Assembly (NCBI RefSeq): GCF_024505145.1
Contig: NZ_JANIAA010000017.1
Location: 1 to 64,000 of the forward strand
Direction of reading: 5' to 3'
Length of the DNA: 64,000 nucleotides
DNA from: Streptomyces rugosispiralis
GTDB taxonomy: Bacteria > Actinomycetota > Actinomycetes > Streptomycetales > Streptomycetaceae
The notes beneath the pieces are model-generated. The model saw nothing but the letters and a program-made list of their open reading frames with translations. It was not told the origin of the DNA and ran no database searches. A program made the translations under genes and the position numbers. This document shows, piece after piece, positions 34,657 to 43,373 of the stretch; the stretch's first letter is position 1, and the number at the start of each line of letters is the position of its first letter.

Positions 34657-34746
34657 CTTGGCGGTGGACGTCCACCAAGTGATGTGCGGCATATGCCAGT
34701 GCTACGTTTGTCCGAGAACGCCCTATTCCGTGAGTGAGGTCCTGGA

Positions 34747-37700
34747 ATGGTGGAGCGGCGCGGAACAGACGCGGTGGGGCGCTCCCACTCATGGGGCGAT
34801 GAACGGCTATCCCTCCTCTCGGCGGTCGGCACGGCGCTCACCGACCGCGAGGTGCTGCAGCACGCCCTGGACCAGGCGGTCTCCGAGCTGGGCGGCCTGG
34901 CGGGCCTGGTGCACTGGTCCTGCGGCCCGGCCGGGAGCCGTACGCTGCGCCTGGTCCTCGCCAGCGGGCTGCCGCTGCCCGCCCTGGGCGGCTGGGAGGA
35001 GATCCGCCAGGACGATGCCCCGCTCGCCCCCGCCCGCGCGGTACGGGACGGCCGCTTCGTATGGCTGCCGGCGGCGTCCGGCGAGGCCGTCGGGGTCGGA
35101 GAGACCGCCGGGGTCGGAGAGACCGCCGGGCCCGGGGAAGCCGCCGGGCCCGCTGAGGCCGCCCGCGCCGCCGCCGGGAGCCTCCCGGCGGCGACCACGG
35201 TGGCGTCCGTTCCGCTGAGCGGGCCGGACGGGCCGGTGGGCGCGCTGTCCGTCCTCACCGGCCCGCGGGAGCCGGCCCCTGAGCAGGCCGCCTTCCTCGA
35301 GGCGGTGGGACGCTGGGCGGAGCGCCGCCTCGCACGCTCGGGAGCCGCGGTCGACGACTGCGACGAGCACCCCTGGTGGCAGCAGCGGCCGGGCGGCTCG
35401 GTGCTCCAGCAGTCCCTGGACGCGGTCAAGGCCGGCTCCTGGGAATGGGGCATCCACACCGGTGAGATGCGCTGGGACCGGGCGGGGCTGACGCTTCTCG
35501 GCCTCCCAGGTGGCTACGAGCGGCGGATCGAGAGCTGGCTCGACCTGATCCACCCGGAGGACATGCCGCGGGTGATGGCCGCCACCGAGAAGTCGCTGCG
35601 CGAGCGGAGCGGCTACGAGGCCGAGTACCGGGTCCGCCGCCCCGACGGCACCACCGGCTGGGTGCAGAGCCGCGCCCATCTCGAGCTCGACGCGAACGGC
35701 GAGCCGGTCCGCATGCTCGGGAAGGTCTGGGACACCACCGAGAGCCGGATGGCGCGGGAGTCGGTGGGGCAGGCGCTGCGCTACATGAGCGACGCGTTCT
35801 TCGCGGTGAACCGGGACTGGCGGATCACCTTCCTCAATGTCGAGGCCGAGCGCCTGGTCGGCCCGGCCGGAGAGGTGCTCGGCCGGCCGCTCTGGGAGGG
35901 CCCCGCGGGCACGGTCCCCGAGTTGGAGGACCGCTGCCGGCGCGCCGCCTCCGACGGCAGGCCGACCGGGTTCGACATCCAGTGGCCCACCGACGGCCGC
36001 TGGTACCACATCCGGCTGGTCTCGGTGCCCGATGGGCTGACGGCCTATCTCACCGATGTCACCGAACGGCGCACCCAGGCCGCGCGGCGCGCGGAGGCCG
36101 AGCGTGTCGGCGCCGAACAGGCCGCCCGCATCGGCGAGTTGGGCAACGCGCTCGCCGACGCGGTGACCACCCAGGACGTCGTCCAGGTCGTGGCCGCCCA
36201 TGTGCTGCCGCCGTTCGGCGCCTCGGGTCTGCTGATGCTGTGTCTGGAGGGCGGCCGGCTGAACGTGGTGGGGTCCGTGGGCTATCCCCGGGCCTTCCTC
36301 AGCAGGGTCGACGGGGTCCCGGCGTTCGGGGGCTACCGGCTGCTCAACGAAGTGCTCGGCTCGCGCCGGCCGCGCTTCATCGCCTCGACCGAGGAGTACG
36401 AGCGGTTGTTCCCCGATCTCACCGGCAACCCCGCCATCGCACGGAAGAACGCCTGGGCCGTGCTTCCGCTGATCGCCTCCGGCAACGCCATCGGCACCTG
36501 CAGCGTCTCCTTCGACGAGCCCCGGCACCTGTCCGCCGATGAGCGCACCCTGCTCACCGCACTCAGCGGAATGGTCGCCCAGGCGCTGGCCCGGGCCCGG
36601 CTCTACGACACCGAGCACGCCCGCGCCCAAGCCCTCCAGCGCGGTCTGCTGCCCCGGGTCCTGCCCTCACCGGCCACCCTCACCCCCGCCGTCCGCTATC
36701 TGCCCGCCAGCAGCGGTACGGACATCGGTGGCGACTGGTACGACGTGATCCCGCTGTCCGCTGAACGGGTGGCCCTCGTCATCGGCGATGTGATGGGCCA
36801 CGGTCTGGCCGAGGCCGCCACCATGGGGCGGCTGCGCACCGCCGTGCACACGCTCGCCAACCTCGAGCTGCCCCCCGAGGAGGTCCTGGCCCATCTGAAC
36901 GAGGTCGTCAGCGATCTGGGCGACGACTCCTTCGCCACCTGTCTGTACGCGGTGTACGACCCCATCACGGGGCACTGCTCCCTCGCCCGCGCCGGTCATC
37001 CCCCGCCCCTGATCGTGCGCCCCGACGGCAGCGTGGAGTGCCTGGGGCCGACGCCCGATCCGCCGCTGGGCGCCGGGGAGCCCCCGTTCTCCACGGTGGA
37101 TCTGCGATTGCCCGACGGGAGTCTGCTGGTGATGTACACCGACGGCCTGGTGGAGTCCGCGGCGCGCGACATCGACACCGGTATCGCCGAGTGCACCCAG
37201 GTGCTGACCAGCGAGTACGGCCGTCTCCTCACCTGTCCTCCGCCCCGCCCCCGGATGAGCGGCCGCGGGGCGGGCGGCCCGCACGGGACGGACCACGACC
37301 GGCTCGACCGGCTCTGCGACCTCCTGGTCGGGGCCATGCTGCCCACGAAGCGGCTGACCGCCGACGACACCGCCCTGCTGATCGCCCGGCTGCACGGGCT
37401 GGCGTCCGGGAACACCGCCGGGTGGCCACTGCCGGCGGACCCGGTGGCCGCCGGTCTCGCCCGCGCCCATGTGCGCGAACAGCTCCAGGCATGGGGTCTC
37501 GACGAGCTGGTCATGACCACCGAACTACTGGCCAGCGAGCTGGTCGCCAATGTCGTCCGGCACGCCAGGGGGCCGACCCGGCTCCGGCTGATCCGCGGCG
37601 GATCGCTGATCTGCGAGGTCTCGGACGCCAGCGCCACCACTCCCCGGATCCGCCGGGCCGCCGAGACGGACGAGGGAGGCCGGGGGCTGCAGTTGGTCTC

Positions 37701-37794
37701 CGCGCTGTCGCAGCGCTGGGGGACCCGTTACACCGCCGAGGGCAAGTGCATCTGGACGGAGCAGCCCATCGCGTGGACCGGCGCAGCGTCCTGA
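34747..37794 (+). CDS. multi-sensor SpoIIE/PP2C phosphatase with PAS, GAF and HATPase domains
   Basis: A 1,015-residue cytoplasmic signalling protein. Domains in order: GAF-like (about 20-200), PAS_3 (about 215-340, WEWGIHTGEMRWDRAG), second PAS (about 345-450), GAF (about 460-630), SpoIIE PP2C phosphatase (about 645-850, with GGDWYDV, GDVMGHG and YTDGLVES metal ligands), and a C-terminal RsbW-like HATPase (about 890-1010, ELVANVVRHA and GGRGLQLV). The first GAF holds a VGETAG-type repeat insertion. Such proteins dephosphorylate anti-sigma-factor antagonists and may phosphorylate them through the HATPase, acting as a self-contained switch. GAGG precedes the ATG. Confidence 0.93.
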   Translation: MVERRGTDAVGRSHSWGDERLSLLSAVGTALTDREVLQHALDQAVSELGGLAGLVHWSCGPAGSRTLRLVLASGLPLPALGGWEEIRQDDAPLAPARAVRDGRFVWLPAASGEAVGVGETAGVGETAGPGEAAGPAEAARAAAGSLPAATTVASVPLSGPDGPVGALSVLTGPREPAPEQAAFLEAVGRWAERRLARSGAAVDDCDEHPWWQQRPGGSVLQQSLDAVKAGSWEWGIHTGEMRWDRAGLTLLGLPGGYERRIESWLDLIHPEDMPRVMAATEKSLRERSGYEAEYRVRRPDGTTGWVQSRAHLELDANGEPVRMLGKVWDTTESRMARESVGQALRYMSDAFFAVNRDWRITFLNVEAERLVGPAGEVLGRPLWEGPAGTVPELEDRCRRAASDGRPTGFDIQWPTDGRWYHIRLVSVPDGLTAYLTDVTERRTQAARRAEAERVGAEQAARIGELGNALADAVTTQDVVQVVAAHVLPPFGASGLLMLCLEGGRLNVVGSVGYPRAFLSRVDGVPAFGGYRLLNEVLGSRRPRFIASTEEYERLFPDLTGNPAIARKNAWAVLPLIASGNAIGTCSVSFDEPRHLSADERTLLTALSGMVAQALARARLYDTEHARAQALQRGLLPRVLPSPATLTPAVRYLPASSGTDIGGDWYDVIPLSAERVALVIGDVMGHGLAEAATMGRLRTAVHTLANLELPPEEVLAHLNEVVSDLGDDSFATCLYAVYDPITGHCSLARAGHPPPLIVRPDGSVECLGPTPDPPLGAGEPPFSTVDLRLPDGSLLVMYTDGLVESAARDIDTGIAECTQVLTSEYGRLLTCPPPRPRMSGRGAGGPHGTDHDRLDRLCDLLVGAMLPTKRLTADDTALLIARLHGLASGNTAGWPLPADPVAAGLARAHVREQLQAWGLDELVMTTELLASELVANVVRHARGPTRLRLIRGGSLICEVSDASATTPRIRRAAETDEGGRGLQLVSALSQRWGTRYTAEGKCIWTEQPIAWTGAAS

Positions 37795-37821
37795 TGAGGC
37801 CGCCCCAGGGGCCGGCGTGCG

Positions 37822-38562
37822 TCAGCCGATGGCCGGCTCGCCGCCCCGGGCCTCCAGGATGGCGCCGGTGATGTAGCTCGCCCGCGCGGAGACGAGGAAG
37901 AGCACGGCCTCGGCGATCTCCTCGGGCACCGCGGGCCGGTCCAGGACCGTGGCCCGCACCACGGTCCGCAGGGCCTCCTCCCCCATCTCGGAGGTGCCCG
38001 GGGTGCGGACCGGGCCCGAACGGACGGCGTTGACCCGGACTCCCCGGCCGCCGAACTCATCGGCCCACACCCGGGTCAGCAGTTCCAGCGCGGCCTTCGA
38101 GGCGCCGTACGCCCCGGCGTCGCGGGCGGGGGCACCGGCGGCGATGGTGCTGAGGTTGACGATGGCCCCGTGGCCCCGGGCGGCCATACCCGGCGCGAGC
38201 CGCCCGACCAGCAGAAGCGGTGCGCGGGCGTTGATGGCCATATGGACGTCGAACATCTCGGACGAGGTCCCGGCGGTGTCCGCGAACCGGTAGACGCCCG
38301 CGTTGTTGACCAGGATGTCCACGTCCCCCGCCTCGGCGGCCAGCCGCCGCACATCGTCGGCCTCGGCCAGATCCGCCGCCGCGAACCTGGCCGTGGCCCC
38401 CGCCGCGGACACCTCCTCGACCACCTCCGCGCCCCGGCGCGCGTCCCGGCCGTGGACGACGACCTCGGCCCCCAGCGCGCCCAGCCGCAGCGCCACGGCC
38501 CGGCCGATCCCCGCCGTGGCGCCGGTGACCAGGGCCGTGGCACCGGACAGCTCACCCCTCAT
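37822..38562 (-). CDS. short-chain dehydrogenase/reductase
   Basis: A 246-residue classical SDR with nucleotide motif TGATAGIG, NNAG (VNNAGVYRF), the catalytic Ser in NLSTIAAG, and YGASK. The C-terminal sequence EARGGEPAIG replaces the usual DGG start of the last strand with ARGG. The ATG at 38562 has GAGGAG eight bases upstream. It diverges from a second SDR and converges on the phosphatase. The substrate cannot be predicted from sequence alone. Confidence 0.9.
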   Translation of the reverse strand: MRGELSGATALVTGATAGIGRAVALRLGALGAEVVVHGRDARRGAEVVEEVSAAGATARFAAADLAEADDVRRLAAEAGDVDILVNNAGVYRFADTAGTSSEMFDVHMAINARAPLLLVGRLAPGMAARGHGAIVNLSTIAAGAPARDAGAYGASKAALELLTRVWADEFGGRGVRVNAVRSGPVRTPGTSEMGEEALRTVVRATVLDRPAVPEEIAEAVLFLVSARASYITGAILEARGGEPAIG

Positions 38563-38717
38563 ACGGACACTCCTCACCGTAGGCCGGACACCGATCCACA
38601 CCACACGCACCGGATGCTTACCGCACCCACCCCCACCGGGCCGTACGGCTCGCCGCCCCGAGGGCTGAACGGAGACACGATCTTCCGCGTGGCGCTCGTC
38701 TTTGCTGTACTGCGGGG

Positions 38718-39536
38718 ATGCGGGAAACATCGTCAACCAGCCATGTCGCCCTGGTGACGGGGGCGAACCAGGGAATCGGGGCCGCGACGGCACGAGCGCT
38801 GGCGGCCCGCGGTGTCGCGGTGCTCTGCACCTATCTGCGACCGCCATCCGGCACCGGCGAGGGGGACGCCCCGGATCCGTACCACGCCGCGCGATCCACC
38901 GACGGTGAAGAGGTCGCGGCCGAGATCCGCCGGGCCGGAGGGCGCGCCGAGGCTTTTGAGGCGGACCTCGGCGACCCGGCGGTTCCGGAGCGGCTCTTCG
39001 ACCTCGCCGAGGACCGCCTGGGCCCGGTCGACATCCTGGTCAACAACGCCTCGGGGTGGATCCAGGACACCTTCACCCCCGATTCGGCCGACCGGTTCGA
39101 CCGGCCGCTGCGCCCCGTCACCGCGGAGACCTGGTCCCGGCAGTTCTCGGTGGACGCGATGGCGCCCGCGCTGCTGATCGGCGAGCTGGCCCGCCGCCAC
39201 CGGGCGCGCGGTGCCGACTGGGGGCGGATCGTGGGCCTGACGTCGGGAGGGGAGCTCGGTTTCCCCGGAGAGGTGTCCTACGGCGCCGCGAAGGCCGCCC
39301 AGACCGACTACACGCTGTCGGCGGCCGCGGAGTTGGCCGGCCTCGGCATCACGGCCAATGTGGTGCGGCCGCCCGTGACCGACACCGGGTGGGTCACGGA
39401 CGAGGTCCGGCGGTTCGTCGCCGCGAGCCCCACCCATTTCCATGTCGCCGATCCGGCCGACGTCGCGAGGACCATCGTCTTCCTCGCCTCGGACGAGGCC
39501 GCGCTCATCACCGGAAACGTCATCACCCTTCGCTGA
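38718..39536 (+). CDS. short-chain dehydrogenase/reductase next to the sugar-acid dehydratase
   Basis: A 272-residue SDR with TGANQGIG, VNNASGW in place of NNAG, and the catalytic YGAAK. An insertion after strand 2 (PPSGTGEGDAPDPYHAARS) is unusual and may shape the substrate pocket. It is followed 26 bases later by the IlvD/Edd dehydratase and is probably co-transcribed. Together they suggest a sugar-acid route in which the SDR oxidises a sugar or 2-keto-3-deoxy acid (inference). Confidence 0.88.
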   Translation: MRETSSTSHVALVTGANQGIGAATARALAARGVAVLCTYLRPPSGTGEGDAPDPYHAARSTDGEEVAAEIRRAGGRAEAFEADLGDPAVPERLFDLAEDRLGPVDILVNNASGWIQDTFTPDSADRFDRPLRPVTAETWSRQFSVDAMAPALLIGELARRHRARGADWGRIVGLTSGGELGFPGEVSYGAAKAAQTDYTLSAAAELAGLGITANVVRPPVTDTGWVTDEVRRFVAASPTHFHVADPADVARTIVFLASDEAALITGNVITLR

Positions 39537-39562
39537 CAAGGATCGCCAGAGGGAGTGCGGAA

Positions 39563-41296
39563 ATGACTGACACGGGAACACACGGCCGTCGGCGCAGCGC
39601 GGCCTGGTTCGGTGCGGAGGGCCGGTCCGGGATGGTCTATCGGTCCTGGATGCGCAACCAGGGCTATACCAGTGAGGTGTTCGACGGCCGTCCGGTGATC
39701 GGCATCGCCACGACGTGGTCGGAGCTGGCGCCCTGCAACAGCCATCTGCGGCGGGTGGCCGAGTCGGTGAAGCGCGGGGTGTGGCAGGCCGGTGGCTTTC
39801 CGCTGGAGTTCCCCGCGATGGCGCTGGGCGAGACGCTGATGCGACCCACCGCGATGCTCTACCGCAATCTGCTGGCCATGGAGGCCGAGGAGCTGATACG
39901 GGCCAATCCGCTGGACGGTGTGGTGCTGCTGTCCGGCTGTGACAAGACCACCCCGGGGCTGCTGATGGCCGCCTCCAGCGTCGATCTGCCGGCCATCATG
40001 GTCACCGGCGGCCCGATGCTCAACGGCAAGTACCGGGGCGGGGATGTGGGCTCGGGCACCCAGGTGTGGCGGTTCGAGGCCGAGTTGGCGGCCGGGCGGA
40101 TGACCCAGGAGGAGTGCTTCTTCGCCGAGGGCTGTATGGCCCGGTCCAACGGGCACTGCATGACCATGGGCACCGCGTCCACCATGGCGTCGATGGCCGA
40201 GGCGCTCGGTATGCAGCTCCCCTATTCGGCGAGCTGGCCGGCGGTGGACTCGCGGCGGTACGAGACGGCGCAGCGCGCCGGGCAGCGGATCGTGGCCATG
40301 GTGGAGGAGGATCTGCGGCCGTCTCAGATCATGACCCGGGAGGCGTTCGAGAACGCGATCCGGGTCAACGCGGCCATCGGCGGCTCCACCAACGCGGTGA
40401 TCCATCTGCTGGCCATCGCGGGACGGCTGGGGGTGCCGCTGGCTCTCGACGACTTCGACGCGCTGGCCCGGGAGGTGCCCACGCTGGTCGATCTGCAGCC
40501 CTCCGGACGGTTCCTGATGGAGGACTTCTGCTACGCCGGTGGGCTGCCGGTGGTGATGCGCGAGCTGGGCGCGCTGCTGCACCCGGAGCCGACCACGGTG
40601 ACCGGCCGTACGGTGGCGGAGAACGTCGCCGACGCCGAGTGCTGGAACCGCGAGGTGATCCGGACGCTGGACGACCCGTTCCAGGAGGCCGGCACCGGCA
40701 CCGCCGTACTGCGCGGCAATCTCGCGCCGAACGGCGCGGTGATCAAACAGTCCGCCGCATCGCGCCGTCTGCTCACCCACCGTGGCCAGGCCCTGGTGTT
40801 CGACACCCCGGAGGACTACCTCGCCGTGCACGCCGACGAGGATCTGCCGGTGGACGAGAACACCGTGCTGGTGATCCGGGGCAGCGGCCCGCGCGGCTAT
40901 CCGGGCATGCCCGAGGTGTCCAATGTGGTGCTGCCGCCCAAGTTGCTGCGCAGGGGCGTCGAGGACATGGTGCGCATCTGTGACGGCCGGATGTCCGGCA
41001 CCGGCTTCGGCACCGTGGTGCTCCATGTGTCCCCCGAATCCGCCGTCGGCGGCCCGCTCGCGCTGGTGCGCGACGGCGACTGGATCACGCTGGACGTCCC
41101 GGCGCGTACGCTGACCCTGGACGTGGGCGAGGAGGAGCTGGAGCGCCGACGGGCCGCCTGGGAGCCCCCGCCGCCGGTCGCCGACCGGGGCTGGAGCAGG
41201 CTGTACACCGAGCATGTGCTGCAGGCGGACCAGGGCCTTGACCTGGACTTCCTGGTCGGCGGCAGCGGACATCCGGTGCCCCGAGAGTCCCACTGA
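39563..41296 (+). CDS. IlvD/Edd-family dehydratase (sugar-acid dehydratase type)
   Basis: A 577-residue protein with the family's cysteines in APCNSHL, SGCDKTTPG and EGCMARSNGHCMTMGTAST, which ligate the [2Fe-2S] cluster. The C-terminal GRMSGTGFGTVVLHVSPESAVGGPLALV is the signature of L-arabonate/D-xylonate-type dehydratases rather than branched-chain IlvD. It converts aldonic acids to 2-keto-3-deoxy acids. GGGAG precedes the ATG. The GH51 arabinofuranosidase 5.6 kb downstream fits pentose use, though it is not in the same unit. Confidence 0.9.
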   Translation: MTDTGTHGRRRSAAWFGAEGRSGMVYRSWMRNQGYTSEVFDGRPVIGIATTWSELAPCNSHLRRVAESVKRGVWQAGGFPLEFPAMALGETLMRPTAMLYRNLLAMEAEELIRANPLDGVVLLSGCDKTTPGLLMAASSVDLPAIMVTGGPMLNGKYRGGDVGSGTQVWRFEAELAAGRMTQEECFFAEGCMARSNGHCMTMGTASTMASMAEALGMQLPYSASWPAVDSRRYETAQRAGQRIVAMVEEDLRPSQIMTREAFENAIRVNAAIGGSTNAVIHLLAIAGRLGVPLALDDFDALAREVPTLVDLQPSGRFLMEDFCYAGGLPVVMRELGALLHPEPTTVTGRTVAENVADAECWNREVIRTLDDPFQEAGTGTAVLRGNLAPNGAVIKQSAASRRLLTHRGQALVFDTPEDYLAVHADEDLPVDENTVLVIRGSGPRGYPGMPEVSNVVLPPKLLRRGVEDMVRICDGRMSGTGFGTVVLHVSPESAVGGPLALVRDGDWITLDVPARTLTLDVGEEELERRRAAWEPPPPVADRGWSRLYTEHVLQADQGLDLDFLVGGSGHPVPRESH

Positions 41297-41339
41297 CCGC
41301 CGACCACTGACTCTCACGGTCGTGTGGTGGTCCGCCCAC

Positions 41340-41469
41340 GGATCACCACGCGGCCGTCCGTACGGTCACCACGCGGCCGTCCGTACGGTCACCACGCGGC
41401 CGTCCCGGTCACCACGCGGCCATCCCCACGGATCACCACATGACCGTCCCCACGGTCACCGCGCGGCCC
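41340..41469. repeat. six-unit 20-24 bp tandem repeat between convergent genes
   Basis: Units begin near 41340, 41364, 41387, 41407, 41430 and 41454 (last one partial). The shared core GGTCACCACGCGGCCGTCC varies by an inserted A (GGATCACC), a shortened unit 3, and drift in units 4-6. It fills the gap between the dehydratase and the alpha/beta hydrolase stops. No hairpin with a T-run is present. Confidence 0.88.
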
Positions 41470-41473
41470 GCCG

Positions 41474-42484
41474 TCAGTCGGCCAGGAGCCTGCGCAGCCA
41501 CCGCAGCCGCGCCTCCCGGGCGTCCCGCGAGATGGCCGCCTGCGGTGCCATGCTGTCGAATCCGTGGAAGCCGCCGGCCCAGACGTGCAGTTCGGCCTGT
41601 CCCCCGGCCAGCCAGATGCGGCAGGCGTAGTCGACGTCCTCGTCGCGGAAGGTCTCGGCGGACGCCACGTCGATGAACGCGGGCGGCAGACCGGACAGAT
41701 CCGCCGCACGGGCCGGTGCGGCGTACGGCGAGACATCGTCACCCCCGCGCGCGGCGCCCAGCAGCGCCGTCCACCCGGCCTCGTTGGCGGCCCTGTCCCA
41801 CACCCCGACGCCGGTCAGCTGCCGGGCGGAGGGCGTGTCGTTGCGGTCGTCCAGCATGGGGCACATCAGCAGCTGCCCGAACAGGGCGGGGCCGCCGCGG
41901 TCCCGGGCCAGCAGGGCGACGGCCGCGCCGAGGCCACCGCCCGCGCTGCCCCCGGCGACAATGACGCGCCCCGGGTCGATGCCCAGCTCGGCGGCGTGTT
42001 CGGCCGTCCAGACCAGACCGGCGTAGCAGTCCTCGACCGGCCCCGGGTGCTGGGTCCCGGGCGCCAGGCGGTACTCCACGGAGACCACGGAGAGTCCCAG
42101 CTCCTGGGCGAGGTCGAGCATCTCCGGCATGCCGGTACGGTTGTCACCGACCGTCATGCCGCCCCCGTGGATGTGGTAGAGCGCGGGCACCGGAGTGGCC
42201 GCGTCCGCCAAACGGCAGATCAGCAGGGAGACGTCCGGCGCGCCCGCCGGGCCGGGGACGGACCGCTCCTCGACCCGGAAGACCCCGTCGCGCTCCAGGG
42301 CCTCGTTCGTCACCGGTGCCAGTCCGGGCACGTCCTCGGGGGGCGTCGCACCCGGATCGGCCCCGGATCCGCCGGGCGGCACGAGCTCATGGATGGCCGC
42401 GAGCGCCGAGGTGAGTTCCGGGTCGAACGGCGGCGGTGGTCCGAGCGGCGCCGTGGCCGTCCGTTCGGGCGAGGTGTGCTCCAT
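41474..42484 (-). CDS. alpha/beta hydrolase, hormone-sensitive-lipase-like family
   Basis: A 336-residue esterase with the HSL oxyanion motif HIHGGGMTVG, nucleophile elbow GGSAGGGLG, the Asp in the DVASAETFRDED region, and His in WAGGFHGFD. No signal peptide is seen. The ATG at 42484 has GGGAG six bases upstream; an earlier ATG at 42532 is in frame. These enzymes hydrolyse small esters such as drug, flavour or terpenoid acetates. Neighbours do not define its substrate. Confidence 0.9.
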   Translation of the reverse strand: MEHTSPERTATAPLGPPPPFDPELTSALAAIHELVPPGGSGADPGATPPEDVPGLAPVTNEALERDGVFRVEERSVPGPAGAPDVSLLICRLADAATPVPALYHIHGGGMTVGDNRTGMPEMLDLAQELGLSVVSVEYRLAPGTQHPGPVEDCYAGLVWTAEHAAELGIDPGRVIVAGGSAGGGLGAAVALLARDRGGPALFGQLLMCPMLDDRNDTPSARQLTGVGVWDRAANEAGWTALLGAARGGDDVSPYAAPARAADLSGLPPAFIDVASAETFRDEDVDYACRIWLAGGQAELHVWAGGFHGFDSMAPQAAISRDAREARLRWLRRLLAD

Positions 42485-42641
42485 GGTCGGCTCCCAGGGG
42501 GGTGGCAGGAAGAACTCCAATGGTCGGCCGCCCATTGCCTCAAGATCAGCAGCCACGCGGCGGATTGTATCCGGCCGGGTGGCGAGGCGGCCGGGGCGGC
42601 CTGACCCCCGGTCAGCCCGCTGCCGTTCCAGCCCCCGTCGG

Positions 42642-43373
42642 TCAGCCGTTCCAGCTCTCGTCGTACGGATCGCGCGGGGCCGGGACCGGCGTGGACCGGC
42701 TGACCTCGAGGTACGGAATGGCGCCACCGCCCACCGGGTCCTTGGTCCGCTTGCGGGTGTAGGTGCCGATGACCTGGAGCCAGGTGTCGGGCTGCAGCAC
42801 CGTCGGCATCCGTCCGGTCAGGCCGATCTTGACGGGCTGGGCGTCGGCGGCACAGCAGTTGAGCGCCATCCGGACGAGGTAGGGGGCGCCGTGGCCGTCG
42901 AGCGCGACAAAGCCGGTGATCTTGACCCTCCGGTGCTCCAGGGAGCGACCGTGGTCGTACACCGCGCGCCCGGCGTAGTCGGCCACATTGAGCGGCAGCG
43001 GGTCCCCGGCGGGGAGGGCGGGGAAGCCCCAAGGGCGTTGCAGCGCCGTGCCGGTGTGCATGGCCGTGTACGAGCCGAGCGCGGGCGGCGCCACCAGGAT
43101 GAGGGCGAACAGCGGGAGCACCAGGAGCCAGGAGACACGTGGTTCCCGGTGCGCGTGGCCGCCTTCGCCCTCCCCCGCGTCCTCACCGGCCGTGCGCGTC
43201 CGCCGCTCGTACCAGACGGTGGCGACGGCGGCCGCCATCAGGACGACACCGGCCGCGAGGAGCAACGGGCGCAGCCCCGCCTTCACATAGCGCAGATAGA
43301 GGTCGGTCGATCCGGCCCGCAGCACCGCCCCGCCGACCAGGAACAACACGATCGCCTGAGCCTTCCGGTTCAC
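42642..43373 (-). CDS. TIGR03943-family membrane/soluble partner of the adjacent permease
   Basis: A 243-residue protein with two or three N-terminal membrane segments (FLVGGAVLRAG, LLLAAGVVLMAAAVATVW, VLPLFALILVAPPALG) and a C-terminal extracytoplasmic-type domain containing VRMALNCCAADAQPVKIGLTG. This is the TIGR03943 (DUF1980-like) architecture, always found beside a DUF318-type permease as here (ATGA overlap at 43370). In Firmicutes and actinobacteria the pair is often Zur- or metal-regulated, but I see no Zur box. The function is not settled. Confidence 0.85.
   Translation of the reverse strand: MNRKAQAIVLFLVGGAVLRAGSTDLYLRYVKAGLRPLLLAAGVVLMAAAVATVWYERRTRTAGEDAGEGEGGHAHREPRVSWLLVLPLFALILVAPPALGSYTAMHTGTALQRPWGFPALPAGDPLPLNVADYAGRAVYDHGRSLEHRRVKITGFVALDGHGAPYLVRMALNCCAADAQPVKIGLTGRMPTVLQPDTWLQVIGTYTRKRTKDPVGGGAIPYLEVSRSTPVPAPRDPYDESWNG

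Noticed and set aside
41340..41469. Tandem units as a CRISPR or attachment site
   Set aside because: There are no unique spacers, no integrase and no tRNA. It is a simple drifting tandem repeat.
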